In this document: positions 21,301 through 25,709 of the stretch, piece after piece
Numbering within the stretch: position 1 is the first letter of the stretch
Layout of the letters: each line of letters opens with the position of its first letter
The notes under the pieces: model-generated
The model's input: the letters and a program-made list of their open reading frames with translations, nothing else
Database searches by the model: none
Told to the model about the DNA's origin: nothing
Source: Spirochaetaceae bacterium
Lineage (GTDB): Bacteria; Myxococcota_A; UBA9160; UBA4427
Assembly: GCA_020632655.1 (NCBI GenBank)
Contig: JACKFD010000014.1
Coordinates: 87,228 to 151,227, forward strand
Direction: 5' to 3'
Length of the DNA stretch: 64,000 bases
Position numbers and translations under genes: made by a program

Positions 21301-21684
21301 ATCCAGAAGAGCCACATCGCGTCGATCGACGTCACCTACGACCTCACGAAGACCTGGTCGATCGGCGGCAAGTACGCCTTCCGCCGGAGCCAGGTCAGCG
21401 TCGACCGCGACGACCCGGACTTCTTCGACAACGACGCCCACCTCTACATCCTGCGTGCGGACTGGCGCTTCCTCGAGAACTGGGAGGGGACGCTCGAGGG
21501 TCGGATGCTCGACCTGCCCGACCTCGACGAGCGGCGCGCCGGTGCGCTCACGACGCTCTACCGCTACTTCGGAGACCATCTGAAGGCGGGCATCGGGTAC
21601 AACTTCACCGACTTCTCGGAAGACCTCACCGACCTGAGCTACGACCACCACGGCATCTTCTTCAACGTGGTCGGCTCCTTCTGA
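6322..21684 (+). CDS. Giant exported DUF11 / SdrD-CnaB / OmpA / beta-barrel surface protein
   Basis: About 5120 residues in one uninterrupted frame. ATG 6322 is preferred to ATG 6289 because GAGGA lies just before it and it gives a normal signal peptide ending SLFATTPSFA, cut before QG. Residues 40-2760 carry some 15 or more DUF11-type beta modules (pattern GDTLRYTITVYNSG, then a D..P.NTT.V..S). SdrD/CnaB-like modules follow near 2765 (GRVWHDADFDQTLD) and 3173 (GKVFDDANRNGVQDEGE). Three OmpA-like modules span about 3453-3570, 3613-3730 and 3760-3880; the first two end with ALNRRVEVE, the third is degenerate. A Gly/Asp/Ala-rich linker (about 4075-4140) leads to some 890 residues of alternating strands with aromatic girdles, ending NVVGSF with the C-terminal Phe typical of BAM substrates. 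It probably inserts in the outer membrane, may touch peptidoglycan and displays a long module stalk. Which side each module faces is unresolved. It is the only gene behind the cyclic-di-GMP riboswitch. Confidence 0.88.
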   Translation: MLTGGRQDERRIGIAIRIALLVALLSLFATTPSFAQGVPGTCSPALGTADLIDHDFGVSSCELCGRGTVRIEIENPFGPSDDLDFSDLVLTEDLRSSGLTYVAGTTVFTGTNITVPASFEPTVGGPAGSLVTWDFTGTGLVLDGRPGGAGNRARLFVEFQVERDASVTEEGLVSANRGIEASLDLTPSCAPADRFGTTTGVGTLPLDEPEPQVIKLGRNVDAGQGVGSYSDPVYGHAGDDVIWRIEVQNGGDAPLQDFVFSDSIVPGNFTFDFVCDTETGATTVAGGGASADCVSVGGVTDVLGLDVAATFGGGANPYIVAPANGSGFYYLVGEITDSCTNRTNTVSGVEWGCQSEPPPGGISATSGGLTAGDDALLSTLSVETGVDVDVALTGISLSQPMGATGTVTITITNNSGGTIKGDADGMRLRNLLPAEYVIDPTFTPTITTTPAYGASYPGMMDTVTWTNPVAGTFPLVTADPLQPLANTDLEFELTSSTVHPDFPTTMRHMIRHGDVVRIRFRTVLIDPTWYDYVANLDVREEDPSSSPPGTDPVESFPIADRAEIWFDEFCTATEHQITVDENSTARPEDLDVDMSGAELIFILTNTGDPLPLTVALRNRGGHNADDYALYVTFGEAMVVTTVPAGCSATTNPPARPPWQIPVALPTTASVYVCDRGVLNPGETELLNFEVVKNTAASFDDDLTFRADVIGEITLSDGTPLWFPTPTARTDGITDRANDYSVDAVWARVIGYNLFKDQLGICTENNPPPGTPDDEIQIGEECSFHVESGGWFGFETPGFTYIAVQNIRVIDNLPNGQGYISSTNPLATSTAAIQGVTLNPPPAPLDETPFDWTFNTIVPGERITEKDHWFRVDVTTRLLNDPIDSSASPNQHAAQSSNVMTSTFDAVFFNDSTMAEELYTLGPNTIGFPREVHRRVDLTVTEPNLLVTTEVCNETRYGIGAACTNFVPLADDGDAFDTYVYRVTVENEAASGGFARAPAYDVTVTTVTDPSDQLFVDPLTGDTLDNDADTLVDGADGAGEGSITDNVLQNGTPAQVVASYTHSDALLRIDAGDSVQLYFRVDPDDRVAPLQSLVSTATAAYDSLEGASGAQTAPQGANGEAGGARQYVSAPGAATIRIIPVEVSPKQILRVSNSTLVLPTNPQPVSIGEEVEFQIQALIPVAQLRNFTIRDELPAGLSCAEAPAVDLDAPPYDAAGFVPGGVFTPTCTDTEVVWSFGDQTVTQSDRVDRRFDFMVQFIARVDNVAGNQEAVVLRNGGTSTVTEVRYVDEASNTVVLAIDEAALVVREPVLELTKTFSVATVDAADRPRVTVTLTNTGTATAYNPRVLEDLSSPELSYVGDIAGATPPTADLLTLGADFPLFSWAPGFAIPPGDSVSFSFAVEVALSAEPEQLLSNTIESDWTSLPSTTTALNTGGSIAANGDPRGMRNGALPNAGDPVNDYEATVTETVPVAPVTVVKTDLDPLQAPEIGSHRSFQIEIGLPEGTTQGLRVEDALDSGSVGYVLRNDATYDITYEFVGLATINGLPPDETAFTAVPVDGTTGTAVWTIGTVVTASEDDLAASLITPALRIRYRARIENDLATNVGSTLQNTATVYSIHGETGLETSVQDASGVVTVTESDLTATKILSNVTSGKAPTDPPAFGDLLQYVVTVVNGGNATAYDVNVVDTLPGELELDAGFTPTATVDAVPVVGFVATPTGAPAGPLVWGRQNGDDSIDIPAGSFLELTYRVEVTSPPADGAALSNSVWIDWTSLQVDPGSVYERTGAGCPTTTPPNDYCYGPAVATGTVDPAPAASPIVKANTQATAAVGEVFRYRLTIPQTPYAFDAFDVRILDDLTASAADLRFLSVTKVSGSAPWTPANTGTATDLVIEDATVGIDIPAGEQIVFDIEVVLEDTPTNVAGLTFTNTANYVYRWLDGNSATERTGAAGTSAPMTIVEPDVTMTKSGPATMTLATPATFTLDLANAGGGAAWNVAILDRLPDGPNAGVCDTAPANVTAQVFESDGTTPVSGVLVEGTDYSLDFQGVPTCELRLAMQTAATTIGPGQRLIVTYESVLDVDSQNGETLENIAGATSWWSADGSIPATSGDRRETTRTLSDGTIGTLDHEDAFTTTVALPDYRFEKTVANVTRGDDPAIAASPGDRLRYRLFVQNLRNAPLDALAIQDELDGLNTPAVFVPGSLTLTVVPAGADVTNTNPTGGAAGTGLVDIRGLSLPLQNDSLVVEFEATLAPVIANGTVVLDQARLSTGGVFFAESDDPVLNGPADPFVPDDEDPTGVPIESAPDFVVEKVSSYVTGDPAVLLAGETLRYTITVKNVGSDDASDATLRDAIPVNTTYLPGSTMLNGVAVADGVGGAPPFATGLLLSAPEDPTPGAMRADASATTANVATLVFDVVVDPGAADGTVISNQAFVSAAAGGVVDQPSDDPRTVLPDDPTRDVVGNSPLLFAPKSVALLVDGGAPGVVDPGDTLRYTITVYNSGAVDATATTLIDSVPANTTWVADSLTLNGLPVGQPDGGVSPLASGIPIASSDLTPPIPLAGAGRITAGGNAVVQFDLLVNPGTPGGTIISNQATVGSAELPNLLTDGDGNPATGPEPTQVVVGNGQQLAITKQVAVVGGGAALPGSRLEYTVRVQNIGAVAATNVLLTDDLTPLGAQLTYVPGSATLDGTTTGVSVVGALITADHSTSRGPLAPGGVTTLRFRADLAPGLAMGDVVTNTAMVQWNTPAQTALASVSISVGGMPGVGALNGRVWHDADFDQTLDPTERALAGWIAELRRNGVPIQTGTTDATGAYRIMGVAPNDVTGDAYTLVFRAPDAGAGTAALGRTNSIFTDGLQVVSAVVVTAGSNLQDVDLPIDPNGVVYDSVLRTPIGGATVRLLDAGSQAPVAASCFDDPAQQGQVTGADGYYKFHLNFGDASCPSGGTYQVEATPPGTDFVGGISQIIPPSSGTATPYSVPACPLDAIPAPVGYCEIQDSELAPAPAIAAGDARTNYFLHLVLDASAQPGSSQAFNNHIPLDPVLGGAVAISKTTPSTNVSRGVLVPYQITLNNTLGVALPDLSLRDVIPAGFRYVEGSTRVDGQKLEPTINGRELLWPSADLGGIDALTTRTIVMLLAVGAGVSEGEFVNRVQALSSVTGLALSGEATATVRVVPDPTFDCTDVLGKVFDDANRNGVQDEGEAGLPGVRLMTVRGLAITTDPHGRFHITCAVVPNEERGSNYVLKLDDRTLPSGYRMTTRQTQVRRATRGKALRFQFGAAIHRVVGLDLADPVFEPGATTIRGQWLPRIERLVDELTKADSILRLSYVADVEAKKLVERRLEAIESKIREAWAARGGGELVVETEIFWRRGGPPEQPRTPNGTQDTSALESSLPHVGAGPPGWQAPLGEAGERHLPTDEPITQWSVDPELLDQQFGDRLEEREVVKEKVETVKLANVVPPIRFASGVADISPGTVERLRVVLEGMQHLENVRLHLVGHADDRPLSPELAARYRDNEGLSRERAGEVAEFLARALDLPPESISYAWAGAASPIASNGSEAGRALNRRVEVEVWYDQRAEVSAVEEVVIPQDWKRVKVCRTETVCKVRYREGHERRARVRNLVPPLPYGDEIVEVPADFVRQVEEAFRNLSERRNVTAKFVAYTDDIPLAGRDERLYGTHLAISKARARRVALEVQERLGLPSRAVASEGRGDARPLASNATPRGRALNRRVEVEFWYDDALLEIPDELQVCPEAGEAELVTRVYDPPWGRFEPIPVEEGEAKIPSDLAGQLERAMGEIAGRENVRLRFVGYAANERLTRRQAEVYGDDIGLSAARARRAMERIQAQLELPDARVEHEGRGFVQSEDVVNTGFIQGETSYVIAEVVYDEPAVLDDYEGLEITPVTRELRPSDPLALNLMRITVDGEPIDDPARSSADIQRCTDVALEDTDIQFRFDDLDGERRLSLSSTPDAVAGGEPVLFRMYTNYAHWIERAEVRIFDLHQSLKDEPLAVVELDRRGLARWLPSEALESDGPKRALRLVLRAYGEKGRFDETAPQSLWLLPDRAEPLSLTDVFGLSAPLAEAPLDPAEAEAGAEAELPASRGAGAPSDGKGADDSGAGRADDADGGTDGAPGAGGVDGAGGATSSRLLAGYGESEAIAQNIEIGNAGTVRVTGHGVPEGHSVWLAGSELPVDDEGNFVGEVLLPKGLHTVEVAVLDEEGNGELYLRDLEVERDDWFFVGIADLTLSADLAGDRPKVLGGNNGSDTNAFANGRLAFYTTGKFGEDWKLTATADTREGPVEDLFTNFLDKSPQSLFRRLDPDYYYPTFGDDSSIEETAPTLGKFYVKLSKRDSHLLWGNFTVRYRDNELALVERGLYGGNARYRSDATTRFGERRFVVDGFAADPGTIPSREDFRGTGGSVYFLKRQDLLVGSERLRVEVRDKATGIVSEVITLQPQLDYDIDYIQGRVLLSEPLSAIVGDDLLVRNDGLSGNEAWLVVQYEYTPGFDSVNTLNVGGQAHAWITDFLKIGATASHNQNEGVDSSLYAADLTLRKSPRSWIKLQAARSEGVVSTAEVSGDGGYTFTSIGDPGFRVDDAYAYRADVAIGFADLLGFGRGELNLYGQRREAGYTAPGLATPRDVDQYGALLRMPVLDTVHVTAKGDRTVEDRGLTTLAAELDVEWSIGEFWSVDVGARHDEREDDSPVVVATQEEGDRTDAVVQIEFDPKARWRTWIFGQGTLRATGDRPDNHRGGVGGELRVNDRISVDGEVSHGDLGPAAKVGTAYQHSERTNLYMNYALDNERGFDGLHERRGSLVLGTRSRFTDSASVYVENQYQHSRVTGLTRSMGVTYAPTERWTFDVNWEDGTTRDRRTSAETERRAGGGRVGYRFDRVDVSTGVEYVFNQTQQSDGSRSDRTTWLFRNNLKVQMTEDWRLLAKFNHAISDSSQGSFFDGGFTEAVLGYAYRPIAHDRLDALVKYTYFYNVPAVDQVGQNGTAAQFIQKSHIASIDVTYDLTKTWSIGGKYAFRRSQVSVDRDDPDFFDNDAHLYILRADWRFLENWEGTLEGRMLDLPDLDERRAGALTTLYRYFGDHLKAGIGYNFTDFSEDLTDLSYDHHGIFFNVVGSF

Positions 21685-21798
21685 TCGAGCATCCCGGCTG
21701 CCACGCCCCTGCATCGCGGCTGCGCATCCCCTGCTTCCGCGAGCATTCGCCCGCACGCTGCAGTCCGCCGGGTGTGACCTCAAGCCGCATGCGCCGCG

Positions 21799-21814
21799 GA
21801 CCGATCGATCGGTC
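21799..21814. repeat. 16-bp perfect palindrome in the 191-bp spacer before the FIST gene
   Basis: GACCGATCGATCGGTC is a perfect palindrome 62 bp before the FIST-gene start. It could be an operator for the FIST/kinase operon or part of a transcript-end structure for the giant gene. I see no T-run and nothing else recognisable in 21685-21875. Confidence 0.4.
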
Positions 21815-21875
21815 GCATGGGGATTCGCGTGCCGGCGGAACGGCCGCGTGATCGACCGGCGAAGGGGTGGGGCAC

Positions 21876-23015
21876 ATGAAGATCCGGCAGTCGGTCTGGA
21901 CCGCGGACGAGGGCTGGACCGAACGCCGCTCGGATCGGGGCTTCGGCTCGGCGGACTGGGTGCTCGTCTTCGGCGCGCGTTACGCCCTCGCCCGACCGGA
22001 CCGGCTCGCCGAGATCCGGGCGCAGCATCCCGAGGCACTCCTCTCGGGCTGCTCGACCGCAGGGGAGATCGTCGACACGGAGGTCCGTGAGGAGTCCCTG
22101 ATCGTGACCGCCGTGGACTTCGCCGACACGCGCCTCGCGGCGACGGAGTGCATCGCGACGGAGGCCCTCTCGACCTTCGCACTCGCGCGGCGGCTCGCCG
22201 AAGGCCTCGACCCCGACGGCCTCGTGCATGTCTTCGTGCTCTCGAACGGACTCCGCGTGAACGGCAGCGAGCTGGTCTCGGGACTCGCGAATCATCTCCC
22301 CGAGCACGTCGTCGTGACGGGCGGGCTCGCGGGGGACGGCGACCGTTTCGAGGAGACCCTCGTGCTCGGGCAGGCGGGCGTGCGGGACGACCTCGTCGTG
22401 GCGATCGGTCTCTACGGGCGTTCCCTCGAGGTCGGTACGGGATCGCTCGGCGGCTGGGATGCGTTCGGGCCCAAACGACGCGTCACGCGGGCGAAGGCGA
22501 ACGTGCTCTACGAGCTCGATGGGAAGCCGGCGCTCGAGCTCTACAAGCGATACCTCGGAGAGCACGCGCAGGGCCTTCCCGCGACGGGCCTCCTCTTCCC
22601 GCTGAGCCTCGTGGGCGCGGGCTCGGAGCGGGCGGTCGTGCGCACGATCCTCGGCGTGGACGAGCGGGACGGCAGCATGACCTTCGCCGGGGACGTTCCG
22701 GAGGGCAGCACGGTCCGCCTCATGAAGGCGAACTTCGACCGGTTGATCGACGGCGCGGCGGGGGCGGCGCGATGTGCCGGCGAGGGCCTCGACGCCTCGG
22801 GATCCGAGCTCGCGATCCTGATCAGCTGTGTGGGTCGGCGCCTGGTCCTCGATCAGCGCGTGGAGGAGGAGATCGAGGCCGTGCGAGACGTGCTCGGTGA
22901 CGGCCCTGCGATCTGTGGCTTCTACTCCTACGGCGAGCTCTCGCCCTTCGCGTCGGGCGCGCGCTGCGAGCTCCACAACCAGACGATGACGATCACGATC
23001 CTGCGAGAGCGATGA
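21876..23015 (+). CDS. FIST-domain sensor protein (NosP-like)
   Basis: 379 residues, cytoplasmic, with FIST N-terminal (about 25-210) and FIST C-terminal (about 220-370) domains: GCSTAGEI near 50, VTGGLAGDG near 150, GGWDAFGPKRRVTRAK near 190-206 and a C-terminal GFYSYGELSPF then CELHNQTMTITIL. FIST domains sense small ligands; the NosP group binds haem and nitric oxide and sits beside a hybrid kinase (NahK) in Pseudomonas and relatives, controlling biofilm state. The same pairing occurs here, with an ATGA overlap into the kinase gene. ATG 21876 is chosen over GTG 21867 for its purine-rich lead (GAAGGGGTGGGG). The FIST family is secure; haem/NO sensing is inferred from context and C-terminal similarity. 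Confidence 0.88.
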   Translation: MKIRQSVWTADEGWTERRSDRGFGSADWVLVFGARYALARPDRLAEIRAQHPEALLSGCSTAGEIVDTEVREESLIVTAVDFADTRLAATECIATEALSTFALARRLAEGLDPDGLVHVFVLSNGLRVNGSELVSGLANHLPEHVVVTGGLAGDGDRFEETLVLGQAGVRDDLVVAIGLYGRSLEVGTGSLGGWDAFGPKRRVTRAKANVLYELDGKPALELYKRYLGEHAQGLPATGLLFPLSLVGAGSERAVVRTILGVDERDGSMTFAGDVPEGSTVRLMKANFDRLIDGAAGAARCAGEGLDASGSELAILISCVGRRLVLDQRVEEEIEAVRDVLGDGPAICGFYSYGELSPFASGARCELHNQTMTITILRER

Positions 23016-24406
23016 ATCCCCAGGACCTCCACTCGTTGCTCCTGCGACAGATCCGTCAACGCTTCGGGCGCGTCGACGAGGTCCCCGAGGACCTGTTCGA
23101 CTTCCTGCAGGTCGTCAACGACGCCTACCATCGCGCCGACGCCGATCGGGCGATGATCGAGCGCTCGCTCGAGATCTCCTCCGAGGAGCTCTGGGAAGCG
23201 AACGAGGCCCTCGAGGAGCGCGTGCGGGACCGGACGGCGGCGCTCGAGGCGGCGAAGGAGGCGGCGGAGGCCGCCAGCGAGGCGAAGTCCCGGTTCCTCG
23301 CGAACATGAGCCACGAGATGCGGACGCCCCTGCACGGCGTGATGGGCGCGGCGCAGCTCCTCGAGTACCGCGATCTCGACACCGATTCGCGCAGGCTGCT
23401 CGAGATGCTGATGCGCTCGGCGCGGGCCCTGCTCTCCCTGATCGACGACACCCTCGACCTCGCGAAGATCGAGGAGGGCCGACTCGAATTCGAGAACGTC
23501 TCCTTCTCGCCCCAGGCGATCGTCTCCGAGGTCTTCGAACGCATGCAGCCGGTCGCTCGCGAGAAGCGGCTCCGACTCGTCGGGCCGGACTGGCGCGAGA
23601 TCCCGCCCTACGTCCTCGGTGACCCGACGCGACTCGGCCAGGTGCTCACGAACCTGATGGGCAATGCGATCAAGTTCACGCGGGTGGGCTCGGTCGAGGT
23701 CGCGATGGACTGGGAGGAGCGCGCCGGCGAGAAGGTCGGGCTCCGGATCGAGGTGCGGGATTCGGGGGTGGGCGTACCCGAGGACAAGCGGGAGGCGATC
23801 TTCCAGCGTTTCCAGCAGGCGGACACGAGCACGACGCGCACCCATGGCGGATCGGGGCTGGGCCTCGCCATCTCGCGAGAGATCGTGGAGCGCATGGGGG
23901 GGCGCCTCGAGCTCCGCTCGACCGAGGGCGTCGGCTCGACGTTCACGGTCGCCCTCGAGCTGCCGATCGACCGTCAGCCGAAGCTCGCCGGCGGAGAGGC
24001 CGGTCGGACGCTCGGCGCGGCCGTCGATGCGCGGGTCCTGCTCGTCGAGGACAACGCCACGAATCGACTGGTGGCCCGCAGCATGCTCGCGCAGATCGGC
24101 TGTGCCGTGACCTGCGCGACCAACGGGCGGGAGGCGGTCGAGCAGGTGCGCGAGGGGGAGTTCGACGTCGTGCTGATGGACTGCCACATGCCGACGCTCG
24201 ACGGCTTCGGCGCGACGCGTCAGATCCGCGCGCTCGGCGGGGCACGGGGGAACGTTCCGATCGTCGCGATGACGGCCAGCGCCGTATCGGGCGAGCGCGA
24301 ACGCTGCCTCGCCCACGGCATGGACGACTACCTGAGCAAGCCCGTCGAGCTGCACTCGCTGCGGGCGATGCTCGATACCTGGAAGCCGGGGCGCAAGCCG
24401 TCGTAG
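23012..24406 (+). CDS. Soluble hybrid histidine kinase with C-terminal receiver
   Basis: 464 residues without membrane helices. Order: N-terminal region ending in a coiled coil (about 45-95), HisKA with SHEMRTPLHGV (phospho-accepting His101), HATPase_c with the N-box NLMGNAIKF, DSGVGVPED and GSGLGLAI (about 205-318), and a receiver domain (341-458) with the acidic pair Glu346/Asp347, phospho-acceptor Asp390 (VVLMDCHMP) and Lys in LSKPVE. It shares an ATGA overlap with the FIST gene, so the FIST protein is its likely input. No output domain is fused; a separate phosphotransfer protein or regulator must act downstream, perhaps a cyclic-di-GMP enzyme such as the one at 29058. Confidence 0.93.
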   Translation: MNPQDLHSLLLRQIRQRFGRVDEVPEDLFDFLQVVNDAYHRADADRAMIERSLEISSEELWEANEALEERVRDRTAALEAAKEAAEAASEAKSRFLANMSHEMRTPLHGVMGAAQLLEYRDLDTDSRRLLEMLMRSARALLSLIDDTLDLAKIEEGRLEFENVSFSPQAIVSEVFERMQPVAREKRLRLVGPDWREIPPYVLGDPTRLGQVLTNLMGNAIKFTRVGSVEVAMDWEERAGEKVGLRIEVRDSGVGVPEDKREAIFQRFQQADTSTTRTHGGSGLGLAISREIVERMGGRLELRSTEGVGSTFTVALELPIDRQPKLAGGEAGRTLGAAVDARVLLVEDNATNRLVARSMLAQIGCAVTCATNGREAVEQVREGEFDVVLMDCHMPTLDGFGATRQIRALGGARGNVPIVAMTASAVSGERERCLAHGMDDYLSKPVELHSLRAMLDTWKPGRKPS

Positions 24407-24514
24407 CGCCCCCCGCGTCGTTACGCGGACGCGGCATGGCGCCGGTCGCAAGGCCGGTTGCGCGCCCGGGCGGCACCTGCCGGACGGGCTCCCGCCCTGA
24501 TAGTGTCTGCGTCG

Positions 24515-25699
24515 ATGTCCTGCTCCCCCGTCCCCCGATCGAAGCACTCGTTCCGTCGAGCCCACGCCCGTCGCTTTCCGTCGGAGGCTGGGTGCAACGA
24601 TCGCGACGCAACGCGCGAGAGACGGCCGCGACGTGGAGGCGCTGGATCGAGGCGGGTCGGATCGCTCGGCGTACTCCTCTGCCTGCTGCTCGTATGGACG
24701 GGCTGCGGCGATTCGACCGAGGGCGCCGGGCGCGGTCGCCCGCCGACGCCGGTCGTCGTCGGGAAGCCCTTCGAACGGGCGTTCGCCGATCGGATCGAGG
24801 CACTCGGAACGGCCCGGGCGAACGAGTCGGTCGTGATCACGGCCCGCGCGACCGAGACGGTCGCCGAGGTGCATTTCGAGGACGGCCAGCACGTCGAGGC
24901 CGGCACGACCCTCGTCACGCTCCGGAGCCGCGAGGAGCGTGCGCAGCTCGCCGAGGCGCGTGCCCGGCTCGAAGACGCGAAGGTCCGGTATCGCCGCGTG
25001 GCCGACCTGGCGCGGTCGGGCACCGAGTCGCAGTCGCGCTACGACGAGGTGCGCACGGCGCTCGAGGCGGCCGAGGCGCAGGTCGCCGAGATCGAGGCGC
25101 GGCTCTCGGACCTGCGCATCCGGGCTCCCTTCTCGGGCGTGCTCGGCCTGCGCGAGGTGAGCCCCGGGACCCTCGTGCAGCCCGGCGATCGCATCACGAC
25201 GCTCGACGACATCGACCTGATCAAGCTCGAGTTCTCCGTCCCCGAGACCGTGCTCTCCATCCTACGTCCCGGTCTTGCGGTCGAGACCCGCAGCGCCGCC
25301 TATCCCGATCGTCGCTTCGAGGGGCGCGTCACGGCGATCGACAGCCGGGTGGATCCCGAGACGCGTGCGGTCCGCGGGCGGGCCGAGATCGACAACGCCG
25401 ATCACGCGCTGCGCCCGGGGATGCTGCTGACGCTCGTCCTCGAGGCGAATCCCGGCCGGGGTCTCGCCCTCGCGGAGGAGGCGCTGATCCCGATCGGGTC
25501 GAGCCAGTTCGTCGTCGTGCTCGGGGAAGACGATGCGCCGCAGCGGGTCGAGGTGCGGATCGGTCGTCGGGTGCCCGGCTTCGTCGAGATCCTCTCGGGA
25601 CTCGAGCCCGACAGCCGCGTCGTGGTCGACGGGGCGAGCCTGATCCCGCCCGGCGGCATGGTCCGCGTCCTGCGCGAGCAGGCGCCGCCGGGCGCCTGA
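24515..25699 (+). CDS. RND efflux periplasmic adaptor (membrane fusion) lipoprotein
   Basis: 394 residues. ATG 24515 is chosen; the frame also allows a TTG at 24458. The N-terminus is unusually long and basic before the hydrophobic stretch and lipobox VWTGC (Cys64), so the true start is uncertain. The mature protein has the adaptor order: beta-barrel strand, half-lipoyl (FEDGQHVEAGTTLVTL), a helical hairpin (about 150-205), second half-lipoyl (IRAPFSGVLGLREVSPG) and membrane-proximal domain. It links the RND pump encoded 10 bp downstream to an outer-membrane channel; no TolC-type gene is adjacent. Confidence 0.9.
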   Translation: MSCSPVPRSKHSFRRAHARRFPSEAGCNDRDATRERRPRRGGAGSRRVGSLGVLLCLLLVWTGCGDSTEGAGRGRPPTPVVVGKPFERAFADRIEALGTARANESVVITARATETVAEVHFEDGQHVEAGTTLVTLRSREERAQLAEARARLEDAKVRYRRVADLARSGTESQSRYDEVRTALEAAEAQVAEIEARLSDLRIRAPFSGVLGLREVSPGTLVQPGDRITTLDDIDLIKLEFSVPETVLSILRPGLAVETRSAAYPDRRFEGRVTAIDSRVDPETRAVRGRAEIDNADHALRPGMLLTLVLEANPGRGLALAEEALIPIGSSQFVVVLGEDDAPQRVEVRIGRRVPGFVEILSGLEPDSRVVVDGASLIPPGGMVRVLREQAPPGA

Positions 25700-25709
25700 G
25701 GCCGCCGCG

